Positions 30,176-39,256 are shown, numbered from the stretch's first letter. The stretch: 64,000 nucleotides of DNA from Candidatus Kapaibacterium sp. (GCA_025455065.1 JALONG010000013.1:1-64000); one strand, 5' to 3'. Translations and numbers: made by a program. The notes: generated by a model from the letters alone, not told the origin.

Positions 30176-32368
30176 ATGAACAGTATCATTGACTTTTTTC
30201 TGCCTGTTTCGGCACAATCAGCATCCCAAGAAACTTCGGTCGCAATAAGGTTTCTGGTCATTTTAGCATTAACATTGACGGCTATTTTTATGCCGTTTGC
30301 GCTTATGTTTTTTCTGGTATTTTCAGCGCCACTGATTGCTATTCTGGTTGTGCTGGTTGGTGTGTTTTTACTTTGCGTTTTGCTGGCACTGCGTGGAGGG
30401 CTTCCTTTTCGTCTTTGTCAGCATCTTATCGTTGCAAGCACAAGTTTGCTTGTTTGCGCTGCCATCGTCGTAACAGGCGGATTGTACTCGCCAAGTTTGT
30501 TGGTGATTTCGTCGGTAACGGCGTTGGCATTTGTCGTGCTGGACAGAAAAATCGGCTGGCTCTGGACGGGAATTTTTGCTGTCTTTGCCTTCGCGTTGAT
30601 TATGGTGAATTTCAATGACATAGCTCTTCCGCTTTGGTTCGACAACAGCACAAAACCCTTGTTACAAGCGCTCTACGCCTTGCAAGCGCACGTTATCACC
30701 GCCATTGCTGTAACGATTATGCTCAGTCGCTCACAGGCACTGCGCCAAGCCGCAGAAGCCGAAAAAGAGAGCGCTCGTCAGGCAAAAGAACACGCTGAAG
30801 CAGCCGCTAATGAACTCGCACGAGAAAAAGCAATGATTGAGCAGCGCATCCACGATGCAACGCTGGAAAGCGAGGAACAGCGCCAAACATTGGAGGCAAA
30901 TGCAGAAGAAATTTTGCTGGTTTTGCGGCAACTTGCCGCAGGTGATTTCAGGGCTTCGGTGCAGGCGCAAACAGCATTTCACCCGCGCATGAGCGATATT
31001 GCGACCACGCTTAATGAGACCATCAGCAATATCAGCAATCTTTTGAAGCAGATGAAAGAAGCGGTTGGCGAGACGAACGAAATCGCAGCACAAGTCAGCG
31101 CGGCATCAAATCAAATGTCTGCCACTGCCGAAGAGCAAGCCGCACAAACAAGCCAAGTCAGCACCTCCGTTGAGGCAATGGCACACGCTTTGGCAGAAAG
31201 CGCACAGCAAACGGCCATTGTTGCCGCGCTCTCGAAAAGCAACGGCAAAGCGGCTTCGCAGGGAACGGGTGTGATGCAGGAGGTGATTCGGAAATTTAAT
31301 GACATTGCCGGTGTTGTGGAGGAATCCGTCGTAGTTGTGCAGCGTTTGGGTGATTCAAGTGCCGAAATCGGCGAAATTGTGCAGGTGATTGAAGAAATTG
31401 CCGACCAGACCAATCTTTTGGCACTGAACGCCGCTATCGAAGCCGCCCGCGCAGGCGACCAAGGGCGCGGTTTTGCCGTCGTTGCCGACGAAGTGCGGAA
31501 ACTCGCCGAGCGCACGGCACAAGCGACAAAACAAATCGGTTCAACAATTCGCCAAATCCAGCGCGAAACGACGCAGGCTGTTGTGGGGATTCGCAAAGGG
31601 AATACCGAACTTGCAAGCGGTTTATCGCTTGCAAAAGAAGCCTGAACATCGCTCAACACTATCGTTACCGGCGCACAAGAAGTGGATGATTCCTTGCGGG
31701 ATGTCGCGCTCAAAGGACGGGAGCAATCCGCCACAGGCAGTACCGTTGCCCAAAATGTGGAGCAGATTGCTTCTGCGGTCGAAGAAACGGCTGTGGGAAT
31801 AACCCATATTGCGGCTTCGGCAGAACGTTTGAGCAATGTAACCTCGCATTTGCAGCGACTAATCGGGCGTTTTCATATTGGCGAATCCACACAGGAAAGA
31901 ACTCCGCAACGGCTCATCAATACTGCTTCTTCAAAACAGATTGCACAGTATTCCGACGACAGCGAAGTCATTTCTACACACCGTTTCGGTGAGGTACGGT
32001 GGCGCAAAAACCTCAAAATGCTCCATTTTACATGGTTTTCGGCAACAGAAACAATGCTCAACCGCGAATTTCAAGAGCGTGTTGGGCATTTGGCAAGCCT
32101 GTGTGAGAAATATCGCCCGACCTGTATTTACGTGGATGCCTTGGAAAATCGCCACGTCGTTACACCGGAACTGTTGGAATGGCACGACACCGCGATTGTT
32201 CCGCGCTACGTTGCATCAGGAGTACGCAAAATAGCATTTTTAACACCCGCACAAGCGCTCACTGCCGCCAGCACCGAAGAAATTTTCCAAGAAGATGCTG
32301 CTGCTACACAATTACAAGTGAAGTTTTTCGATAACGAAGAAACACTCTTGAAGTGGCTTCAACGCTAA
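30176..32368 (+). pseudogene. Methyl-accepting chemotaxis-type receptor interrupted by an in-frame TGA, with an extra C-terminal domain
   Basis: The frame opens at 30176 behind a good ribosome site and runs to TGA at 31643-31645; the same frame then continues open to 32368. The N-terminal ~185 residues hold five or six membrane helices with no large periplasmic sensor. A helical linker (residues ~190-290) leads to an MCP signalling domain ([50 protein letters not shown] hairpin, seen in part). The TGA falls in the returning helix, between AKEA and TSLNTIVTGAQEV; MCPs usually have Gly there, so a GGA-to-TGA change is the simplest explanation. After the MCP domain a ~130-residue alpha/beta domain (KNLKMLHFTWFSATE ... 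VRKIAFLTPAQAL) resembles STAS/SpoIIAA-like folds. Other genes here end in TGA, so it is not reassigned. No che genes are nearby. Sequencing error, recent mutation and readthrough all remain possible. Confidence 0.8.
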
Positions 32369-32697
32369 CGAAAGGAGGGGCAAACTACCTTCATTGTCAT
32401 CAAAGAGCGAGGCATAACGCAAATTCTTTACTGCTTTGCACCTTAATTCTTTGCACTTTTTCCTTGCACTTTGTTAAAAAAAACAGCAAATTCTTGTGGA
32501 GTAAAAAGTAGTAATGAGTAATGTCCTGCAAAGCGGCTCGTGCCGTTGAATACACTCTTTGATACATCACCAACGCTGTCCGCCACCAATGCCGAATGTG
32601 GTTACAAACCTGACGACAATAACGATAAACACTGTGTTTGTAGGGTACACGAAAGGGAAAACAGGACGGCGCAACAGTCTCAACAACGAGGAATAAT
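32369..32697. other. Non-coding gap before ptsI
   Basis: About 330 nt. Three copies of a TTTGCAC/CTTGCAC-type heptamer occur between 32434 and 32470, followed by an A-rich run. No terminator hairpin or RNA gene is evident. The end of the gap carries the ribosome site of the small ORF at 32698. Confidence 0.4.
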
Positions 32698-32736
32698 ATG
32701 TCTTTTCGGGCAGTACAGCAATTAACGACACTATGA
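32698..32736 (+). CDS. Possible 12-residue upstream ORF coupled to ptsI
   Basis: ATG at 32698, preceded by GAGGAATAAT (a good ribosome site), encodes MSFRAVQQLTTL and stops with TGA at 32734-32736. Its stop overlaps the ptsI ATG (32733) as ATGA, the usual arrangement for translational coupling. The ptsI start itself has no ribosome site, so ribosomes finishing the peptide may reinitiate on ptsI. Whether the peptide matters or only delivers ribosomes is unknown. Confidence 0.5.
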   Translation: MSFRAVQQLTTL

Positions 32737-34667
32737 ATACCCATTCCGGTTTACATACTCACACAAGTTCGCACGCCGTGGAGTCGCAAACATTGGCAGA
32801 ACGCGCTGCCTTTGCCCATCACTCTGAAGCGCATAATTCCGGAGCGCATCATGCCGAGCATCGTGGGGAAACGGAATTTGTGGAGCCTCCGCCCGGTTCT
32901 CACTATTCAGGGAGCGAATCTTCTCCAACCGCGACCAAATCTCGCCGCAAAGCCCCTCACAAAGAAAAACGCTTCAAAGGTATTCCCGCTTCACCCGGCA
33001 TTATGATAGGTGAAGCGGTCACCTTCGTTGTTGAGCCAATAACGATTCGTCAAACGCTTATTGACGCAGACCGTATAGATGCTGAGTTGGAGCGCTTTCA
33101 CCATGCTGTGGAAGAATGTACCGCAGAATTGCATCGCACAATAACTATGGCAAACGACGAAGCCCCCGTAGCCGCACCAATTCTGGAAGCGCAGCTCTTT
33201 ATGCTGAATGACCCCAGTGTTTCTTCGATGGTAACGGACTTCATCCGCAAACGGTATTCCGCCGACCACGCCGTACAGGACGTTTTCGATGCGCAACAAG
33301 CCATCATGCTTCATGCGAGCGATGCATACTTACGGGAACGCGCGGCGGATTTGGAACACGTCAAACAGCGTTTGCTCAATTTCCTCGCACATCGCAATAT
33401 CGCGGCCCCTGCTATTTCTCCCGACAGCATCGTGATTAGCGAAGCACTTACGCCCTCGGATGTGATGCTTTTTCGCAAGACAGGCATGGCTGCTTTTGCA
33501 ACCGAATCCAGCGGCATTACCTCGCACGCGGCTATTTTAGCGCGTTCTATGGGGCTGCCTGCCGTAGTGGGTTTGGCGAATGTGTGTAAGCGGATTCATA
33601 CAGGAACGATGCTGATAATTGACGGTTTTGCTGGTATTGTTATCACGCACCCGCATCACGACACGATTGAGCGCTACAAACGCCGCCAGCAAGACCTCGA
33701 ACATAAAGCCCGCAACATGGGCAAATATGCCACGCTCCCCGCACAAACACTAGACGGGCGCAAAGTGCATCTGTATGCAAATGCCGACACACCCGAAGAA
33801 ATTGAACTTGCACGGGCATCCGGCGCTGAAGGAATCGGGCTTATTCGCACGGAATTACAAATGCTGGAGCGCCAACTTGTTCCCAGCGAAGAAGAGCAAA
33901 CCGAATTTTACAAAGACCTCGCGGAACGTGCTTACCCGCTTCAAATCACGCTTCGAGCGTTTGACATCGGCAGCGATAAATCCTTCGGTCTTATCGGACA
34001 TGAGCCAAACCCCGCATTGGGACTACGTGGATTACGGTTTTTACTGAAAAATCGCGCAATTTTTACAGCACAAATCCGCGCTATTCTTCGTGCTTCCTGC
34101 CATCGGAACGTGCGCCTTATGCTGCCGATGATTACGACTGTACAGGAATTTCAAAAAGCACTCAGCATGATTGAAGGCTGCAAAGCGACACTCCGCGAAA
34201 ATGGCGAAGATTTTGACGAAAATATTCCTGTCGGGGCGATGATTGAAACTCCCGCAGCAGCGCTGATTGCACGAGAACTCAGCGCACTGGCGGACTTTTT
34301 TAGCATCGGTACCAACGACCTCACACAATACACACTTGCCGCTGACCGTATGAATGCGAACATCACACCAATCTATGACACCTTCCACCCCGCTATTTTG
34401 CGCTTGATCAATATGACGATAGAAGCCGCACACAACAGCAATATCCCTGTAGCGGTCTGCGGGGAATTTGCCGGACACGCGGCGGCAACGGAATTACTTG
34501 TTGGCATGGGAATTGGCGAGTTAAGCGTTGCCCACACAAGTTTGCTGGATGTCAAAAAGCGCATTCGTAATGTTGATTATTCCACCACGCGGACATTTGC
34601 AACCGAATCGCTAACGCTGGCAACCAGCTCTGAAGTAAGGAAATACCTTATATCTGCGACAAAATAG
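32733..34667 (+). CDS. ptsI: PTS enzyme I (phosphoenolpyruvate-protein phosphotransferase) with His-rich N-terminal extension
   Basis: 644 residues against about 570-580 for the usual enzyme I. It moves phosphate from PEP to HPr through the active-site His in SGITSHAAILARSMGLPAVVG. Other hallmarks: FKGIPASPGIMIGEA at the true domain start (about residue 80), EGIGLIRTE, LRAFDIGSDK, GAMIETPAA, FFSIGTNDLTQYTLAADR, and the catalytic Cys in VAVCGEFAG. The first ~75 residues are not part of the family: they are rich in His and Ser and low-complexity, suggesting metal binding or disorder. No ptsH or sugar EII gene is nearby, so it may act in a regulatory PTS. It is followed 74 nt later by lspA. Confidence 0.94.
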   Translation: MNTHSGLHTHTSSHAVESQTLAERAAFAHHSEAHNSGAHHAEHRGETEFVEPPPGSHYSGSESSPTATKSRRKAPHKEKRFKGIPASPGIMIGEAVTFVVEPITIRQTLIDADRIDAELERFHHAVEECTAELHRTITMANDEAPVAAPILEAQLFMLNDPSVSSMVTDFIRKRYSADHAVQDVFDAQQAIMLHASDAYLRERAADLEHVKQRLLNFLAHRNIAAPAISPDSIVISEALTPSDVMLFRKTGMAAFATESSGITSHAAILARSMGLPAVVGLANVCKRIHTGTMLIIDGFAGIVITHPHHDTIERYKRRQQDLEHKARNMGKYATLPAQTLDGRKVHLYANADTPEEIELARASGAEGIGLIRTELQMLERQLVPSEEEQTEFYKDLAERAYPLQITLRAFDIGSDKSFGLIGHEPNPALGLRGLRFLLKNRAIFTAQIRAILRASCHRNVRLMLPMITTVQEFQKALSMIEGCKATLRENGEDFDENIPVGAMIETPAAALIARELSALADFFSIGTNDLTQYTLAADRMNANITPIYDTFHPAILRLINMTIEAAHNSNIPVAVCGEFAGHAAATELLVGMGIGELSVAHTSLLDVKKRIRNVDYSTTRTFATESLTLATSSEVRKYLISATK

Positions 34668-34741
34668 CACAGGAGAATTTCACTAGAAAAACGCTTCTCT
34701 CTGTACCAACACTGATTTTACCTCACATTTGAACACCATAC

Positions 34742-35425
34742 ATGACGACACCTACCATGACAACACGTATTCATAACAAAGGTTTGCTGCTCTTTGCGAG
34801 CATGATGATTGTACTCGACCAACTCACCAAAATTTGGGTAAAAGGATTTGACCTTTTAGGCTGGAAGCATAATGGAATGACGCTCTACGAGAGTATTTCT
34901 GTCTGGGGTGATGCCATTCGGATTACCTACGTGGAAAATGCGGGTATGGCATTTGGTATTAGTTTTGGTGCGGGAAAAATCTTTCTGAGCCTTTTTTCGG
35001 TTGCAGCGAGTATTACATTAGCGTGGTATTTGGCGCGATTGGATATCAAACATTTTGGCGCACGATTGGCTCTGGCACTGATTTTTGCGGGTGCAACGGG
35101 AAATTTGATTGACCGCGTGTTTTATGGTGTTTTTTACAACGAAAGCCCGCTTTTTTACGGTAAAGTGGTAGATTTTCTTGATGTAGATATGCCGGACTTT
35201 ATGCTCTTCGGGCGAGAATACACGCGCTTTTGGGTATTTAATGTGGCGGATTCGTGTGTAAGCGTCGGTATGGTACTCATGCTGCTGTTCAATAAATACC
35301 TTCCCATTTTCCACGAAAAAATTGAAACACATTCAGAGGAAGTACATACAGGAGAGTCTCACCCCAACGAATCAAGCAACAATGGCGCACAACAGACGCT
35401 TGCGGGCAGTAGCCGGACGGAATAG
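34742..35425 (+). CDS. lspA: Lipoprotein signal peptidase (signal peptidase II)
   Basis: 227 residues. LspA cleaves the signal peptide of prolipoproteins after lipidation, in the inner membrane. Four transmembrane helices are visible, and the family motifs are present: DQLTKIWV near the N-terminus, YVENAGMAFG, GNLIDRVFYG with the first catalytic Asp, and FWVFNVADSCVSVG with the second. A ~40-residue hydrophilic C-terminal tail is longer than in most homologues. It would process the lipoproteins seen in this window (the SusD proteins). Start at 34742; ATG at 34757 is an alternative. Confidence 0.95.
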   Translation: MTTPTMTTRIHNKGLLLFASMMIVLDQLTKIWVKGFDLLGWKHNGMTLYESISVWGDAIRITYVENAGMAFGISFGAGKIFLSLFSVAASITLAWYLARLDIKHFGARLALALIFAGATGNLIDRVFYGVFYNESPLFYGKVVDFLDVDMPDFMLFGREYTRFWVFNVADSCVSVGMVLMLLFNKYLPIFHEKIETHSEEVHTGESHPNESSNNGAQQTLAGSSRTE

Positions 35426-35458
35426 GGGGTTTGTACAAGTTTTGGGGAAAACAAAATT

Positions 35459-36472
35459 TCACTGAAATAACGGTTGTAATTCTTTCCGTGGTAGCGTTGC
35501 CACAACCGAACATAAGGTTCGATTTCCTTGTTTGTCATCTTCCCAAAAAACAACCGTTGTTGAATCCTCTGTTGCTGTATCCCAGAGCCATTCGCCTTTG
35601 CGCAGCAGATTCCACACGTCTTCCTGAAACGAAGTGTGACGAATAGAGGTCTCGTCAAGGTCAATTTCCCACATATACAGCAGTGTGTCACCTCTCTTAA
35701 AAACAAGGTGTGCTGACTTTTTGCCATTCTCTTCCGACACAACACCACCAAGCAATTCTGCGTTAATTTTCGGGTGTACTATGTTGTAATGAATGCCGTG
35801 TGTGTGAAAAAATTTATCCAATTCTTCGTAGGAATTTGTTTTGTATTGCAGCGTGATTTTTCCTTCGCAAACGGCATGATAGTTACGCAGTGACTCTTTG
35901 ATAAACACCGCCTTGTAACTCGTTTCCTGTTGAGGTGCTTGTGCAGAATCTTGGCGGTTATTCTGTTCGGCGTGAGGCAAAAGCAAGCGCATACCGAACC
36001 AGCCGGCAACCATTAGGACTAATGCAGCCGCCAAAAGGACAGGAAGTTTCGGCAAGAAACTGAGTAGGTTCATAGTGTTACCCAGCGCAGATGCTCGTTT
36101 TGTGGGATGTTGCACAAGTGCAAGCGGGCTTGTTCCCTGCGAACTATGAGCGGCGGTAGAATGTTTCCCAAACGCAGTATCGTCTATTTTTCCTGCTTCT
36201 TGGCGCTTACTTTCTTGTTCAATACGGTCAAGTGTTTTGGAACGGTGCCATTCTTGCTCAATGTTCAGCAACACCAGATGACGTGCGTCCGCCGGAGCAG
36301 TGCCGCGTAAAGCCAAAGCTCGTTTTCCTAAGAGCGTTTTCACTGCCTTCACGGCATGGTATTCTGCCGCAAGCGCAGCATCATCACGCAAACGGCTTTC
36401 TACCGCCACGTGTTCCTCGTGCGGAAGTTGCTCATCTAAAAATGCGCTCAGATGTTCGTTGTGGATCTGCAT
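35459..36472 (-). CDS. Anti-sigma factor (RseA/MucA-like membrane protein)
   Basis: 337 residues. The N-terminal ~60 residues (HNEHLSAFLDEQLPHEEHVAVESRL) fit an anti-sigma domain; one transmembrane helix (VLLAAALVLMVAGWFGMRLLL, about residues 150-172) follows, and a periplasmic C-terminal domain of about 160 residues is beta-rich and of unknown type. It lies about 150 nt downstream of the ECF sigma gene on the same strand, the standard sigma/anti-sigma arrangement. Inferred role: hold the sigma factor at the membrane until an envelope signal triggers release by proteolysis. No zinc-binding HxxxCxxC motif is seen. Confidence 0.8.
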   Translation of the reverse strand: MQIHNEHLSAFLDEQLPHEEHVAVESRLRDDAALAAEYHAVKAVKTLLGKRALALRGTAPADARHLVLLNIEQEWHRSKTLDRIEQESKRQEAGKIDDTAFGKHSTAAHSSQGTSPLALVQHPTKRASALGNTMNLLSFLPKLPVLLAAALVLMVAGWFGMRLLLPHAEQNNRQDSAQAPQQETSYKAVFIKESLRNYHAVCEGKITLQYKTNSYEELDKFFHTHGIHYNIVHPKINAELLGGVVSEENGKKSAHLVFKRGDTLLYMWEIDLDETSIRHTSFQEDVWNLLRKGEWLWDTATEDSTTVVFWEDDKQGNRTLCSVVATLPRKELQPLFQ

Positions 36473-36621
36473 TGCTGCTTAAAAAAGAAGTGTTAAGTTT
36501 TGAGTGCTAAAGTTGTAAGGGCGTACGGCTTTTGTGCGCAGGCTGTCGTTTGAAGTGGTATGTGGTAAGTGTGTACGAGAGAAGAACTGAAAAATCAACA
36601 CTGTATCACTCAACACTACCT

Positions 36622-37266
36622 TTACGCTTCTGGCGGCTGCGAACCATCGTGAAAGCCTTTTTCTTTGGCGTAATTGTAAAGCCTGTCATGGAGAATTTTT
36701 CGTGCGCGGTGCAATCTGGAGCGAACAGTGCCGATAGGTACATTCAGCACTTCCGCGATTTCCTCATATGTCATGCTTTCAATATCACTCAGAATCAACA
36801 CCGTCCGAAAACCTTCGGGAAGTGCTTGTAAGGCTTGTGTGATATCGTCGTCAAGAAGCGTGTTAAAGAGAGTGTCTTCAAGGTTGTTGGTGTCTATATT
36901 TGCTGGGCGGAGTGTCTCGTAATAGTCCTCAATTTCTTCGTATCGCACTTTATCCGGCTCACGAGACTGCTTTCGGTAACGGTTGATAAAGGAGTTCTTT
37001 GCAATCTGAAACAACCACGCTTTGCAATTAGTTCCCCGCTCGAAACTGTCAAAAAAGCGAAATGCTTTCAAAAACGTTTCTTGCAGAAGGTCGCGGGCAT
37101 CATCGCCGTTTCCGGTGAGATTATAGGAAAAATGATACACCGCGTCCATAAATGGCAGCGCTTCTTGCTCGAAGGCACGCTTGCGCTCATCCAAACGGTG
37201 CTGTTCGGCGAGAAGCTGTTCTTCGGACAGGATGTCGGAACGTGACGAATCTAAAGGGACATTCAT
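36622..37266 (-). CDS. ECF RNA polymerase sigma factor (RpoE-like)
   Basis: 214 residues from the ATG at 37266; a TTG at 37275 is less likely. Region 2 (FSYNLTGNGDDARDLLQETFLKAFRFF ... FQIAKNSFINRYRK) and region 4 (LQALPEGFRTVLILSDIESMTYEEIAEVLNVPIGTVRSRLHRARK) are clear and together define a group 4 sigma factor. It directs RNA polymerase to stress or envelope promoters. The downstream anti-sigma gene and the outer-membrane protein encoded just upstream on the same strand make an envelope-stress role likely. Confidence 0.93.
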   Translation of the reverse strand: MNVPLDSSRSDILSEEQLLAEQHRLDERKRAFEQEALPFMDAVYHFSYNLTGNGDDARDLLQETFLKAFRFFDSFERGTNCKAWLFQIAKNSFINRYRKQSREPDKVRYEEIEDYYETLRPANIDTNNLEDTLFNTLLDDDITQALQALPEGFRTVLILSDIESMTYEEIAEVLNVPIGTVRSRLHRARKILHDRLYNYAKEKGFHDGSQPPEA

Positions 37267-37375
37267 GGAAAGCAAGTGTTAGGGCAAATTTGGGTAATTG
37301 AAACCCGACGACTATGGTGTATGACGAATGGACTACACGAATTGTTGTGAAGAAACGAACATTTTTTTATTGCTG

Positions 37376-38020
37376 TTAAAATGTACCGCCAAAACTAATA
37401 CCCGCCCAAGGTAACGGTGCAACCGCAATCGGTGTAAACAGTCCAATGGGCGTAAAGGCGGCACGAAAGAAAAAGCCTGCATCTACAGGCTGCAAGCGGT
37501 ATGCAGCAATCAACGTTGCTCCGGCAAATGCGCCTTCCAAACTGTTGTACCCCTGATTACTCACATCGCTAAACGCACTACCGAAAAGCAGTGTTGCGCC
37601 GCCGCCGATTTCGATATGATGAGGGCTTTGAGGGAAATTGATAAGCACCGATGATGTCAAAGGCACAAGCAGAACATTTGCTCGCAACGTCGTTGCTACG
37701 CCGTCTTGAAGCGTGTTTGTACCGAAACCTAGGTAACTTACGCCAATGCGTACAAGCCAATTTGGTGTTATTAATCGGTCATAATTCAACGAATAAATAG
37801 CCGCACTGCCGCCGATTTCCACATATACACTGTTTTTCGCAACCGATGAAAAATTTGTAACGAAATCCGGCATGAAACCTTGCGCCGGAAGGCTTTGCGA
37901 CGACATTTCTTGAGAGCGGAGCATAAACGGGGTGAAAATGGTCATAAGCCAGACCACAAGAACCACAACGCACCCGTACCCACAATACCGAACAATGTGC
38001 TTTTGCATCTGCGTTTGCAT
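37376..38020 (-). CDS. Putative small outer-membrane beta-barrel protein
   Basis: 214 residues. A GAGG box precedes the ATG at 38020. There is an N-terminal hydrophobic segment (GYGCVVVLVVWLMTIF), then alternating beta-strand sequence (YVEIGGSAAIYSLNYDRLI, WLVRIGVSYLGFGT, HHIEIGGGATLLFG) ending in GISFGGTF, as expected for an outer-membrane barrel. No named family recognised. It is 110 nt upstream of the sigma factor and co-directional, so it may share the operon or be a target of it. Confidence 0.65.
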   Translation of the reverse strand: MQTQMQKHIVRYCGYGCVVVLVVWLMTIFTPFMLRSQEMSSQSLPAQGFMPDFVTNFSSVAKNSVYVEIGGSAAIYSLNYDRLITPNWLVRIGVSYLGFGTNTLQDGVATTLRANVLLVPLTSSVLINFPQSPHHIEIGGGATLLFGSAFSDVSNQGYNSLEGAFAGATLIAAYRLQPVDAGFFFRAAFTPIGLFTPIAVAPLPWAGISFGGTF

Positions 38021-38242
38021 AACAGAACCTCATCAAAAATTAGGTATGAACACGTGCTGTTTTAGAAACACCAAGATAGCAAAAATTTAGGACGTGATTG
38101 GTGTGAATATCGGAAATCGTGCGAAAACTCTTGTACAACAAGTGGTAAGCGGAAAATTTATGACCAATAACTACGTGTGAACCCTATTTGGCACAGAATT
38201 TGAATAATTCAAAAAAGCGACAGAACAAGTATCGTTGTTTCG

Positions 38243-38262
38243 TGCAAGAAAAATTTTCTGCA
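38243..38262 (+). promoter_or_regulatory. Near-palindrome upstream of the toxin-antitoxin promoter
   Basis: TGCAAGAAAAATTTTCTGCA reads almost the same on both strands (one base out of register). It ends 14 nt before the -33 TTG of the candidate promoter. Toxin-antitoxin operons are usually autoregulated through such operators, so this is a candidate binding site for the antitoxin, unproven. Confidence 0.35.
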
Positions 38263-38276
38263 ACGTAGCGAAAGAC

Positions 38277-38308
38277 TTGTATTTTTCCTAACGAATCTCT
38301 ATCTTTTG
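38277..38308 (+). promoter_or_regulatory. Candidate Bacteroidota-type promoter of the toxin-antitoxin operon
   Basis: TTG at 38277-38279 and TATCTTTTG from 38300, with a 20-nt spacer, near the TTG-N19-TAnnTTTG consensus. It would give a leader of about 65 nt before the antitoxin start. Confidence 0.5.
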
Positions 38309-38378
38309 CGCCCATAAATTATTGTGGCAACAAATCGCCAGTAATTATTTCGGAGCGCAAAATCAAGGAGGAAATGCC

Positions 38379-38645
38379 ATGGCAAAATTTCAGAACCCCA
38401 ACGTCAATGCGAAGTTGGATGTGCTTATCAACGAAAGCGCCGGATTTATTCGCCGCTACATTGACGAATTACAGGGACACCGCGAACGTCAGGCAGTGCT
38501 TGACCAAATAGCGCATGGCATCGAAGGCTTCAAGACCCCGGGCGAAGTCTATCGCCCTTTTTCGCAATTTTCCCCCGTTGTGCCAATCGCGCAAGCAAGC
38601 GGCGGTGAATCTTCTACGCAACTTCTCATTAAAGGACGACAATGA
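38379..38645 (+). CDS. Putative antitoxin partner of a PIN-domain toxin
   Basis: 88 residues from the ATG at 38379, chosen because a perfect AAGGAGG box lies 7-8 nt upstream; the frame reads back to 38322 without support. The N-terminal half is helical (NAKLDVLINESAGFIRRYIDELQGHRERQAVLDQIAHGI), and the C-terminal half is loop-like and may wrap the toxin. It does not show the AbrB, Phd/YefM or RHH patterns I would expect, so the antitoxin family is not recognised. Its stop overlaps the toxin start by 4 bases (ATGA), giving translational coupling. Confidence 0.65.
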   Translation: MAKFQNPNVNAKLDVLINESAGFIRRYIDELQGHRERQAVLDQIAHGIEGFKTPGEVYRPFSQFSPVVPIAQASGGESSTQLLIKGRQ

Positions 38646-39094
38646 CACTCTACTACCTCGATTCCACCGCGTGGCTTCAATACTACGTCCGTGAAGCCGG
38701 TTCGGATAAGGTTGCTGCGCTTTTTACGCCCTCGACTGTGTTGGCGTGTTCATCGTTTGGGTTTGTTGAAGTCGTCGTTACGCTCAGTCGTTTAGCGTAT
38801 TCCGGCAAAATTTCCAAAGAAGATTTGTCGCATAAAATTCACGACCTTGAAAACGATTGGACGCAGTTTTTGCAGGTTCACTCGTCACACCGCGTTATCA
38901 AACTTACCGAAGCTGTCGCGCTCAAACACAATCTTTCCCCTGAACGCGCTCTGCATCTTGCGGCAGCGATTGCTGTGCATGAACACAGCCAAAATAGCGG
39001 TGCAGACACTATCACCAATTTTGCTTCGACCGATACGGAACTTCTTACTTTAGCAACACAGTATGAACTTATTGCAATCAATATCTCGACGTAA
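38642..39094 (+). CDS. PIN-domain protein, probable VapC-type toxin
   Basis: 150 residues. PIN-domain features: an N-terminal strand with the first acidic residue (YYLDSTAWLQYY), a conserved Glu in SSFGFVEVVVTLSRL, an RALHLAAAIAV helix where the family usually has DALHLA, and the C-terminal FASTDTELLTLA with another Asp. VapC toxins are Mg-dependent RNases cutting tRNA or rRNA. The Arg in place of the usual Asp before ALHLA removes one expected acidic residue, so catalytic competence is not certain. It is translated from a 4-base overlap with the antitoxin and followed by a strong terminator. Confidence 0.82.
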   Translation: MTLYYLDSTAWLQYYVREAGSDKVAALFTPSTVLACSSFGFVEVVVTLSRLAYSGKISKEDLSHKIHDLENDWTQFLQVHSSHRVIKLTEAVALKHNLSPERALHLAAAIAVHEHSQNSGADTITNFASTDTELLTLATQYELIAINIST

Positions 39095-39151
39095 TGCTTG
39101 AGTGGACAGCCTTGATAAAATCTTGAATTCAAGCCATATAAGTCTCGAAAA

Positions 39152-39180
39152 ATGCGCCTTGCAGGGCGCATTTTTTTTTT
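39152..39180 (+). terminator. Intrinsic terminator of the toxin-antitoxin operon
   Basis: A 7-bp stem ATGCGCC (39152-39158) / GGCGCAT (39165-39171) with a 6-nt loop is followed by ten T residues. Confidence 0.88.
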
Positions 39181-39256
39181 GGCACAATTGTACGAAATTT
39201 TTCGATATTTGTGCTTGAAATGCTTATGAATACTTGTTTTGACTCAATCTCGGATT

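Larger units (their letters stand above)
38021..38378. other. Divergent region upstream of the toxin-antitoxin pair
   Basis: About 360 nt between the minus-strand barrel protein and the antitoxin. It contains a near-palindrome and a candidate promoter, listed separately. No other gene is seen. Confidence 0.5.

Noticed and set aside
31643-31645. TGA as a reassigned sense codon or selenocysteine codon
   Set aside because: Other genes here (for example rnhA, hisD) end at TGA, so the code is standard. The expected residue is Gly, not Cys/Sec, and I see no clear SECIS-like hairpin directly after it.
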